A DNA stretch of 6,086 nucleotides from Desulfobacterales bacterium. GTDB taxonomy: Bacteria > Desulfobacterota > Desulfobacteria > Desulfobacterales > Desulfobacteraceae. Position numbers and translations under genes: made by a program. How positions within the stretch are numbered: position 1 is the stretch's first letter; each line of letters starts with the position of its first letter. Under the pieces are notes generated by a model. The model saw nothing but the letters and a program-made list of their open reading frames with translations, made no database searches and was not told where the DNA came from. Location: NCBI GenBank assembly GCA_022361095.1, contig JAKSBO010000615.1:1-6086 (forward strand), written 5' to 3'. Below are positions 1 to 5,306 of this stretch, piece by piece.

Positions 1-326
1 AAAAAAAGTTCGATAAACTGATGTTCGCCCACAAATGATTTCAAAAAGGTTCTGATGGTATCCGGGGCAATCAAGGCCCCGTTCAACGCAGCAGATTGAG
101 GCGAAGACAAGAGCGGGGCCGTCCCGATGGAATTTAAAAAGCGGCTTCGAATTTGGGCCCATTGGATCAGTGCGTCCAGTTTCAAATCGTTTGCCGTTAC
201 TAGGTGATCAATGGCCTTTTGCTTGATGATTTTCCTGCCTTCCATCAATACAATTGTTGAAATAATACTGATGGGCAGAATAGACAGAAGCATGAACAAC
301 AGCGCTATTTTCAACTTGATCTTCAT
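1..326 (-). CDS. N-terminus of a membrane-anchored sensor protein, probably Cache-type (partial, runs off left edge)
   Basis: This is the first 108 codons of a minus-strand gene starting at 326 and still open at base 1. The protein opens with a basic start (MKIKLK) and one hydrophobic segment at about residues 7-28, with no clear signal-peptidase site, so it reads as a signal anchor. The next part, from about residue 29, is an amphipathic helix rich in K, D, Q and R, running into a segment with LNSIGTAPLLSS and a phenylalanine-rich stretch. This is the usual beginning of an extracytoplasmic double-Cache domain in histidine kinases, chemoreceptors and diguanylate cyclases; the output domain is outside the window, so the class is unknown. 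The start ATG overlaps the stop of the upstream binding-protein gene as ATGA (326-323). No good Shine-Dalgarno precedes it, so translation is probably coupled. Anchor and helix are visible; the Cache assignment is a family inference. Confidence 0.72.
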   Translation of the reverse strand, partial: MKIKLKIALLFMLLSILPISIISTIVLMEGRKIIKQKAIDHLVTANDLKLDALIQWAQIRSRFLNSIGTAPLLSSPQSAALNGALIAPDTIRTFLKSFVGEHQFIELF

Positions 327-1330
327 GGCGTCGGCTCTGTATATGTTTTTTCAACAAATTTGTTGGTGAACACCTTGTCAATGGAGGTAATGGGGTTGCC
401 GATGATTTTTTGATCCAGCAAAATGTCATGCATGTGCGACCACTCTTGGCGGCTCATCCAGCCGATGCGTTTTTCCCCGGTGTGGACAAGGGGAACGGCG
501 GCTTCCAACATTTTTCTTTGAAGGCCGGCATCTTTGATCCGTGCATATTTCAAAATGATGGGAATGCTCAATTCAATGTTTTCAATGGCAAAGCGCCAGC
601 CTTTCAGGGTGGCGCTCACAGCCCCCTGCACAAGACCCGGATTGGTTTCAATGAGATCATCAGTGGTCATTAAAATGTCAGAGTAAAACCGGACCCGGTA
701 GTCTCCGGGATAAATAATGTTGACCTTGACGCCCCAGGTGAGAAGCTTAATGAGCCCGCCTGTGAAATAGGCCGGGGTGATATCCACACTGCCGTCCATA
801 AATCCCTTATACTCTACATCATAAGGCGCCAATATGATTTCGGATCGGTCCACCTGCATGTTTTTCATCAGGGCATCGAACTGAAGCGAAAAATCGGCTA
901 CGCCGCCGCTTCTTTTCGCAGCAATGATTTTTTTCGCAAAGTCGGATGGGCTGACAATCCCCGAACCCTGTCTGGCCAGAAAAACCACCGCACTTTTCCG
1001 GTAAATGGCCGATACTGCGGTGATGGGGTATCCCTGACTTCTGTTCATCAAAAGGTCCTCGGGCGAAGAGATGGCTAAATCGGCATGATGTTCCGCCAAT
1101 GCCTGACTCTGGTTTTTTCCGGGCCCCCCTTCAATGAGCGCCACCTCAATGCCGTGATCCTTGTAAAATCCTTTTTCAATGGCCACATAGCAGCCTGCAA
1201 ACTGGGCCTGATGATACCATTTGAGCTGAAGACGCAGGGGCCGGGCCAAAGCCGAGCCTGCAACGCACCAGAAAAGAATGCCCAAGATGCATATACGCCA
1301 CATTGCTGAAAAGCGGATTAAGGGGGTCAT
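323..1330 (-). CDS. Exported NMT1/THI5-like solute-binding protein
   Basis: The 335-residue product is a periplasmic binding protein of the NMT1/THI5-like (ThiY/SsuA-like) superfamily. Residues 1-29 form a Sec signal peptide: R6, R12, a hydrophobic core and an ALA cleavage site before RPLRLQLKW. The mature start carries the family hallmark LKWYHQAQFAG (36-46), then YVAIEKGFYKDHGIEV. A glycine-rich ligand loop GGPGKNQSQAL (68-78) and ADLAISSPEDLL (83-94) follow, as in thiamine-precursor and sulfonate/nitrate-type binding proteins. Length is normal for the family. The ATG at 1330 has a modest AAAGG 8 bases upstream; an internal ATG (residue 10) lacks a ribosome site. No permease or ATPase gene is adjacent. 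The next gene overlaps by four bases and is a membrane sensor, so this protein may present its ligand to that sensor. NMT1-type domains are also known fused to signalling proteins. The ligand cannot be named; the Cys-rich motif of eukaryotic THI5 enzymes is absent. Confidence 0.88.
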   Translation of the reverse strand: MTPLIRFSAMWRICILGILFWCVAGSALARPLRLQLKWYHQAQFAGCYVAIEKGFYKDHGIEVALIEGGPGKNQSQALAEHHADLAISSPEDLLMNRSQGYPITAVSAIYRKSAVVFLARQGSGIVSPSDFAKKIIAAKRSGGVADFSLQFDALMKNMQVDRSEIILAPYDVEYKGFMDGSVDITPAYFTGGLIKLLTWGVKVNIIYPGDYRVRFYSDILMTTDDLIETNPGLVQGAVSATLKGWRFAIENIELSIPIILKYARIKDAGLQRKMLEAAVPLVHTGEKRIGWMSRQEWSHMHDILLDQKIIGNPITSIDKVFTNKFVEKTYTEPTP

Positions 1331-1387
1331 GTCCCAGGCCTTTGTGAGTTTTTTCGTTGAAAGTTGCAGAAAATGAGCGCTTCTTAA

Positions 1388-1416
1388 TTCATACTACCAA
1401 GCCAAAGATGATGCAA
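1388..1416 (-). promoter_or_regulatory. Weak candidate sigma70-type promoter for the leftward unit
   Basis: Read on the minus strand, TTGCAT (1416-1411) is separated by 17 bases from TATGAA (1393-1388), about 58 bases upstream of the binding-protein ATG. The -35 element matches the consensus at only 3 of 6 positions and the -10 at 4 of 6. Spacing and placement are right but the elements are poor, so this is only the best candidate seen. Confidence 0.25.
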
Positions 1417-1444
1417 GGGGTTTTTATGTGGATACCGGTTCGGA

Positions 1445-1485
1445 TTTGGTTTGCCTGCGCCGCTTTTGACAGGCATTTCACCAAA
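1445..1485. repeat. Nested inverted repeat (composite stem-loop)
   Basis: An outer pair TTTGGT (1445-1450) / ACCAAA (1480-1485) encloses an inner pair TGCCTG (1452-1457) / CAGGCA (1470-1475). Both arms are perfect over 6 bp; the inner loop is 12 bases. The single unpaired base on the left and four on the right form an internal loop. It could be an RNA hairpin or a protein-binding dyad; no function is shown. Confidence 0.45.
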
Positions 1486-1515
1486 CGCAGGGAATCCGCA
1501 CCCACGCGAATCCTA

Positions 1516-1536
1516 TGCCGGGCTGCTATGCCGGCA
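1516..1536. repeat. TGCCGG dyad with direct repeat and terminator-like tail
   Basis: TGCCGG (1516-1521) and CCGGCA (1531-1536) form a perfect 6 bp inverted repeat with a 9-base loop. The right half is itself part of the 8 bp palindrome TGCCGGCA (1529-1536). The word CTATGCCGG occurs twice, at 1513-1521 and 1526-1534. An alternative hairpin, GCTGC (1522-1526) / GCAGC (1534-1538), is followed two bases later by five T residues, a weak terminator-like arrangement on the plus strand although no plus-strand gene lies upstream. Confidence 0.4.
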
Positions 1537-1604
1537 GCGATTTTTATCATGTCAGTGTACCGGAAAAACTGAACATTTGGATAAATTTAAATACAATATT
1601 CTAC

Positions 1605-1633
1605 TTTACTTCGCTTTTTTATTTTCCTATAAA
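1605..1633 (+). promoter_or_regulatory. Candidate sigma70-type promoter for the Liv transporter unit
   Basis: TTTACT (1605-1610, 4 of 6 consensus positions) lies 17 bases from TATAAA (1628-1633, 5 of 6) inside the most AT-rich part of the intergenic region. Transcription would begin near 1640 and give a leader of about 100 bases before the TTG start. The surrounding AT richness makes chance matches likely, so confidence is moderate to low. Confidence 0.4.
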
Positions 1634-1665
1634 TTAATATTATTTTTAAAAAAATCGGATACATT

Positions 1666-1683
1666 TGCCGGAAAGGCCCGGCA
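1666..1683. repeat. TGCCGG/CCGGCA inverted repeat in the putative leader
   Basis: TGCCGG (1666-1671) pairs perfectly with CCGGCA (1678-1683) around a 6-base loop. It uses the same half-sites as the dyad at 1516-1536. It lies between the candidate -10 element and the ribosome binding site, so it would fold as a short GC-rich hairpin in the leader RNA or act as an operator just downstream of the start of transcription. Confidence 0.4.
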
Positions 1684-1731
1684 TTTGACATAGCAGAATT
1701 ATGGGGACAGGAAAGTTAACAACAAAATATC

Positions 1732-1737
1732 AGGAGG
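1732..1737 (+). promoter_or_regulatory. Strong Shine-Dalgarno that fixes a TTG start
   Basis: A perfect AGGAGG sits 5 bases before the TTG at 1743. The in-frame ATG at 1701 has no such site, and starting there would put 14 polar residues ahead of the signal peptide. This decides the start in favour of TTG. Confidence 0.85.
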
Positions 1738-1742
1738 AAACA

Positions 1743-2918
1743 TTGAAAAAAATTACGTGTTGTCTGGCGGCCGTCATTGCAATGACCATGGTTTTTTCTT
1801 CATCTGCGTTTTGTAAAAGAGAGACCGTCATCAAAATCGGCATCAATGCGCCATTGACCGGCGATATCCCAAAGGTGGGCGAAGGCTCAAAATATGCTGC
1901 GCAAATGTGGCTGTCAGACATTGAAAAGGCCGGCGGACTTGAAGTCGGCGACCGGAAGTACAAGGTTGAACTGGTTGTCGAAGACAATGAGTCCAAGGCG
2001 GAATCCGCAGTAAAAGCCAATACCAAAATGATCAGCCAGGATGACGTTCTGGCCATTGTCGGTCCCCAGTCTTCCAAACAGGCGGTGCCGGCCGGTGAAG
2101 CGGCCAACAAATACAAAACCGTCATGATCAGCCCCTGGTCCACCAATCCGGACACCACCATGAACCGCCCCTTTGTATTCCGCGGCTGTTTCCTTGATCC
2201 TTTCCAGGGGCCTGTTGTGGCCAATTTTATTACCGATGAGTTCGGATTCACCAAAGCAGCCGTCCTTTATGATGTGGCCTCCGACTATCCCAAGGGACTT
2301 GCCGAAGTGTTCAAGGATGCATGGGAAAAGAAACACGGTGCAGGCTCGATTGTCGCCTTTGAAAGTTTTACCACAAAAGATACTGATTTTTCTTCCCAGC
2401 TGACGACAATTATCAAATCAGGTGCCCAGGTGCTTTTCACCCCCCAGTATTACAACGAAGTGCCGCTGATTGTTAAACAAGCCCAAGAGCTTGGATGGAA
2501 AGGCCCCATTGTCGGTTCCGACTCCTGGGGGTCTGCCGAGACCGTTGAGCTGTGCGGAGAAGCCTGCTATGGTCAGTTTTTCTCTTCCCATTACGCGGCT
2601 GCCGGTGCCCAGGGCGCAACCAAGGCATTCATTGACCGCTACAACGAAACATACGGTTACATCCCCGATGATGTTGCGGCCCTGACCTGGGATGCCCTTC
2701 GCCTGGCCCAGCAGGCCATTCAGAATACCGGTAAATTAACCGGCAGAATTGACAAAGACCGCCAGGCTGTCCGGGACGCCCTGGCTAAAATTAAGAATTT
2801 TGAAGGTATCACCGGCAACATGACCTTTACCGAAGAGGGTGACCCGGTCAAATGTGCGGTGATCGTAAAAATCAACGACAAAGGTGAATACGAGTTCTAC
2901 AAATCCGTATGCCCCTAA
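1743..2918 (+). CDS. livK: Branched-chain amino acid type ABC transporter, periplasmic binding protein
   Basis: The 391-residue product is a type I periplasmic binding protein of the Leu/Ile/Val (Peripla_BP_6) family; the symbol marks the family, since LivJ and LivK cannot be told apart here. The TTG start is chosen because of the perfect AGGAGG just ahead. Residues 1 to about 22-24 are a Sec signal peptide (MKK, then an Ala/Val/Met core, cut near SSAFC); SAFC is not a proper lipobox. The mature part shows the expected landmarks: INAPLTGDIPKVGEG (34-48), then GPQSSKQAVPAGEAAN, the ligand-pocket strand MISPWSTNPDTT, YDVASDYPKGLAEVF, a PQYYNEVPLIVKQAQELGW helix, VGSDSWGS, and PDDVAALTWDALRLA. 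Length is close to the family norm. It is first in the transporter unit, and a terminator follows it. It should capture an amino acid or related compound for LivH-LivM. The exact ligand is not readable. Cysteines 149, 271, 275, 371 and 390 are more than usual for the family. Confidence 0.93.
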   Translation: MKKITCCLAAVIAMTMVFSSSAFCKRETVIKIGINAPLTGDIPKVGEGSKYAAQMWLSDIEKAGGLEVGDRKYKVELVVEDNESKAESAVKANTKMISQDDVLAIVGPQSSKQAVPAGEAANKYKTVMISPWSTNPDTTMNRPFVFRGCFLDPFQGPVVANFITDEFGFTKAAVLYDVASDYPKGLAEVFKDAWEKKHGAGSIVAFESFTTKDTDFSSQLTTIIKSGAQVLFTPQYYNEVPLIVKQAQELGWKGPIVGSDSWGSAETVELCGEACYGQFFSSHYAAAGAQGATKAFIDRYNETYGYIPDDVAALTWDALRLAQQAIQNTGKLTGRIDKDRQAVRDALAKIKNFEGITGNMTFTEEGDPVKCAVIVKINDKGEYEFYKSVCP

Positions 2919-2965
2919 CGGTGTATGAAAGATATTCGTTAATACGTTTTTAAATTGGAAAAAAT

Positions 2966-3001
2966 AACTGCCGCAGACTTAAAACGCGGCAGTTGTTTTT
3001 T
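2966..3001 (+). terminator. Intrinsic terminator between the binding-protein and permease genes
   Basis: AACTGCCGC (2966-2974) pairs perfectly with GCGGCAGTT (2986-2994), a 9 bp GC-rich stem with an 11-base loop, followed by G and a run of six T (2996-3001). The A-rich bases before the stem can pair with the T-run and extend it, so it could also work on the opposite strand. It lies about 50 bases after the binding-protein stop and about 55 before livH, suggesting partial read-through into the permease genes or a separate promoter for them. Confidence 0.88.
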
Positions 3002-3005
3002 CAAC

Positions 3006-3030
3006 TATAGTTCATCGAAAAAGAACTATA
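3006..3030. repeat. Symmetrical AACTATA dyad upstream of livH
   Basis: TATAGTTC (3006-3013) and GAACTATA (3023-3030) form a perfect 8 bp inverted repeat around a 9-base spacer. The left arm overlaps a perfect 10 bp palindrome AACTATAGTT (3003-3012), so three copies of the half-site AACTATA are packed in 28 bases. It starts right after the terminator T-run and ends about 15 bases before the livH ribosome site. It could be an operator or an RNA hairpin protecting the downstream message. No convincing -35/-10 pair was found here. Confidence 0.5.
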
Positions 3031-3057
3031 TCTTATTGTTTTAACAGGAACTGCTGC

Positions 3058-3993
3058 ATGGAATCGTTTACTGATCTGATACAGTTTTTTATTCAGAACT
3101 TTATCAATGCACTCCAGCGAGGAAGTTTTTACGCCGTTATCTCCATCGGGTACTCCATGGTCTACGGCGTTTTGATGCTTTTTAACTTTGCCCACGGCGA
3201 TATATTCATGGTGGGCACCTATATCGGTTTTGGTATTGCAACCCTTTTTCTTGCGTTGTTTGCAGGTGTTTTACCCGGACCCGTCGTCTTTGTGGCCACC
3301 GTTGTGGTGACCATGTTTTTGGCCTCCTGGGTGGGGGTCTTTGTGGAAGTGGCGGGTTACCGGCCTTTGCGCCAGGCGCCACGGGCTTCCGCCGCGATCA
3401 CGGGCCTTATGATCGGCATTATTTTTGAAACCGGTATTTTGATTCTTTTAGGGGCCAAACGCTTAAGTTTTCCGCCGCTCATTGAATCGGTCTCCTATAA
3501 TGTGGGCGGGGTCTATTTTACCAATATCAAGGTGATGATCATCATCATCAGCCTTTTGCTTATGCTGGCCTTGCACACCTTCATCCAGAAAACCAAATGG
3601 GGGATGGCCATGCGCGCCATGTCCTTTGATTTTCTTGCCGTCCCCCTCATGGGGATCTCCATCAATATCATGGCACCTTTAACCTTTGCCATTGGTGCGG
3701 GACTGGCTGCAGTGGCAGGCATTCTTTACGGCCAGGCATATCCCATCCTTGACCCCTACATGGGGGTGCTGATTGGCTGGAAAGCCTTTGTTGCGGCGAT
3801 CTTAGGCGGACGCGGTTCGATAAAAGGCGCTGCTTTGGCCGGTTACCTTTTAGGGTTCATTGAAATTTTTGTTGCCACCATATTCCCATCCACCCTGAGA
3901 GATCTGATTGCCTATTCCATTATCCTTTTGATTCTGACCTTCAGGCCAAGGGGCTTTTTCGGCATGGAGCACAGTACCAAACTGAGACTGTAA
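3058..3993 (+). CDS. livH: Branched-chain amino acid type ABC transporter permease LivH
   Basis: The 311-residue protein is a very hydrophobic inner-membrane permease of the LivH family (E. coli LivH is 308 residues), with about eight membrane segments by eye. Family landmarks are GYSMVYGVLMLFNFAHGDIFM (from residue 31) and the cytoplasmic coupling loop beginning GMAMRAMSFDFLAVPLMGIS at residue 182, which contacts the ATPases. Next comes PLTFAIGAGLAAVAGILYG, then GWKAFVAAILGGRGSIKGA (from residue 240), and the C-terminal RPRGFFG seen in most members. The ATG at 3058 has AGGAA 7 bases upstream. The gene follows the terminator and AACTATA dyad, and precedes livM by 39 bases. It should form half of the translocation channel with LivM. 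No truncation or frameshift is seen. Confidence 0.95.
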   Translation: MESFTDLIQFFIQNFINALQRGSFYAVISIGYSMVYGVLMLFNFAHGDIFMVGTYIGFGIATLFLALFAGVLPGPVVFVATVVVTMFLASWVGVFVEVAGYRPLRQAPRASAAITGLMIGIIFETGILILLGAKRLSFPPLIESVSYNVGGVYFTNIKVMIIIISLLLMLALHTFIQKTKWGMAMRAMSFDFLAVPLMGISINIMAPLTFAIGAGLAAVAGILYGQAYPILDPYMGVLIGWKAFVAAILGGRGSIKGAALAGYLLGFIEIFVATIFPSTLRDLIAYSIILLILTFRPRGFFGMEHSTKLRL

Positions 3994-4032
3994 TACTTTT
4001 TTCTTTACCCGTTTTCAGAAAGAAACGTTGCC

Positions 4033-5295
4033 ATGAAGATTGTACAATCAATAAAAAAATTCCTATCGAACATACCCATGGCAGGCTGGCTTTTAGGGTT
4101 GCTGGCTGCCGTGTTGATTGAGTATTTCTGGGGATACGACTATATTTCCTATTACCTGGGCCTGCCCAAGATTCCGGTGCTGTTCGGGGCCATTATCATG
4201 CTCAAAGATCCGATCATGATCCCCGGCGCCCTGGCCTATGACATCGTTGTCTATCTCCTGCCGGTCTGCATTGTGGGCAAAGCCTCTGTGGTTTTCACCA
4301 ACCCGCTGGCAGGTGCCATGGAGAAGCTGCCGTTATGGATCTCCGTACTGATCCATCTGTGCTGCTTTTACGCGATTTTGTCCCTTTGGGCCGGCATCAA
4401 CGATTATCGCGTGCTTGTGGTGAAGCTGACGCTGATCTCCATTATTTTGACCATCAGCATCAACGTCATCAACGGCTACCAGGGTGAATTCTCCTGTTCA
4501 CACCCGGGATTTATGGCGGTGGGGGCCTATGTCTCGTCCGTGATTACCCTGTTTTTATTTGCCAATGACAAGATTTTCGGGGCTGCCGTGCTGCCGCCAG
4601 CCCTTGGGCCGTGGCTTTTTCCCTTTGCGTTGATTATGGGCGGGATCGCCGCTTCCCTTGCATCGCTTTTGGTGGCCATTCCCTCATTCAGGACCCGGGG
4701 GGATTACCTGGCCATCATCTCCCTGGCCTTCATGTTCATCGTCAAAAGTGCGGTGGAAAATCTCAATGTGATCGGCGGCGCACGGGGTATGGGCGGGCAG
4801 CCCGATCTGGCACCGCTTCCCGTGATCTTTATCTGGACCATGCTGTGCATCTGGGTGATTCATAATTTTGTTACCTCCATCATGGGCAAGGCCCTGAACG
4901 CCGTGCGCGATGATGAGGCCGCTTCCGAATCCATGACCGTGAAGACCCGGAAGACCAAGATGACGGCCTTTATGTTCGGGGCGTTTTGGGCCGGTGTGGC
5001 CGGCGGGCTATTTGCCCATGTGCTGGCCTATATCAACCCGGGCATGTTCAGCATCAACCGGCTGGCCGAGATCCTTGCCATGGTTTATTTCGGCGGCCTG
5101 AATTCCATTGTGGGCTCCATCGTAGGTGCCGTCTCCATCAATATTCTAGGCGAAGCCCTGCGGCCCCTGGAGCTGTTCAAGTGGATCATTATTCCGCTGA
5201 TACTGATTTTTGTCATGATCTTCAGGCCATACGGCTTGATCTCTTTCAGGGAGTTTAATGCCGGAAAACTACTTGCGGCCAAAAGGAATAAATAA
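4033..5295 (+). CDS. livM: Branched-chain amino acid type ABC transporter permease LivM
   Basis: The 420-residue product is the second inner-membrane permease, of LivM type (E. coli LivM is 425 residues). Residues 1 to about 130 are an N-terminal extension with about three membrane segments, as in longer LivM proteins. The conserved core starts at NGYQGEFSCSHPGFMAVGAY (147-166), which stands where most relatives have a G-x-x-G-Q-x-S-L-G-H-type motif. The ATPase coupling loop GKALNAVRDDEAASESM (285-301) follows, then AFMFGAFWAGVAGGLFAH, the NRLAEILAMVYFGGLNSIVGSIVG stretch (shown in two parts by its key words FGG and GSIVG), and the C-terminal RPYGLI. The ATG at 4033 is kept because the next candidate, at 4078, has no ribosome site; the site at 4033 is also weak (AGAAAGAAA), so translation may lean on livH. 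livG begins 11 bases after its stop. It pairs with LivH to form the channel. Confidence 0.94.
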   Translation: MKIVQSIKKFLSNIPMAGWLLGLLAAVLIEYFWGYDYISYYLGLPKIPVLFGAIIMLKDPIMIPGALAYDIVVYLLPVCIVGKASVVFTNPLAGAMEKLPLWISVLIHLCCFYAILSLWAGINDYRVLVVKLTLISIILTISINVINGYQGEFSCSHPGFMAVGAYVSSVITLFLFANDKIFGAAVLPPALGPWLFPFALIMGGIAASLASLLVAIPSFRTRGDYLAIISLAFMFIVKSAVENLNVIGGARGMGGQPDLAPLPVIFIWTMLCIWVIHNFVTSIMGKALNAVRDDEAASESMTVKTRKTKMTAFMFGAFWAGVAGGLFAHVLAYINPGMFSINRLAEILAMVYFGGLNSIVGSIVGAVSINILGEALRPLELFKWIIIPLILIFVMIFRPYGLISFREFNAGKLLAAKRNK

Positions 5296-5299
5296 GGAG
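5294..5299 (+). promoter_or_regulatory. Shine-Dalgarno for livG overlapping the livM stop
   Basis: AAGGAG begins inside the livM stop codon TAA (5293-5295) and lies 7 bases before the ATG at 5307. It favours 5307 over the in-frame ATG at 5316 and ties livG translation closely to livM. Confidence 0.75.
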
Positions 5300-5306
5300 C
5301 AATTCC

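Larger units (their letters stand above)
1331..1742. other. Divergent intergenic region with candidate promoters and inverted repeats
   Basis: About 410 bases separate the two divergent units. The left two thirds are of mixed composition and hold short inverted repeats (1445-1485 and 1516-1536). Bases 1575-1660 are strikingly AT-rich, as expected for a promoter or UP-element zone, and a further GC-rich dyad lies at 1666-1683. Two short plus-strand open frames pass through (1357-1572 and 1451-1693), but neither has a convincing ribosome site or recognisable protein content, and they overlap one another out of frame. I consider the region non-coding and regulatory. Confidence 0.7.

Noticed and set aside
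410..673. Plus-strand open frame of 87 codons
   Set aside because: It is antisense to the NMT1-like gene, which has a signal peptide and family motifs.
1685..1690. Perfect TTGACA -35 hexamer close to livK
   Set aside because: No acceptable -10 element lies 16-18 bases downstream; that position is GC-rich and just ahead of the ribosome site.
1357..1693. Two overlapping plus-strand open frames of 71 and 80 codons in the intergenic region
   Set aside because: They overlap out of frame, lack clear ribosome sites, run into a very AT-rich region and show no coherent protein character.
1680..1694. Possible sigma54 (-24/-12) promoter ahead of livK
   Set aside because: GG and GC elements are present but separated by 11 rather than 10 bases, and the surrounding bases do not match the consensus.
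1803..1817. Lipoprotein signal (SAFC) in the Liv-type binding protein
   Set aside because: Phenylalanine before the cysteine does not fit a lipobox, which needs a small residue there; an ordinary Sec signal peptide is more likely.
1730..2336. Minus-strand open frames of 174 and 140 codons opposite livK
   Set aside because: They mirror the conserved binding-protein gene and have no ribosome site or domain content.
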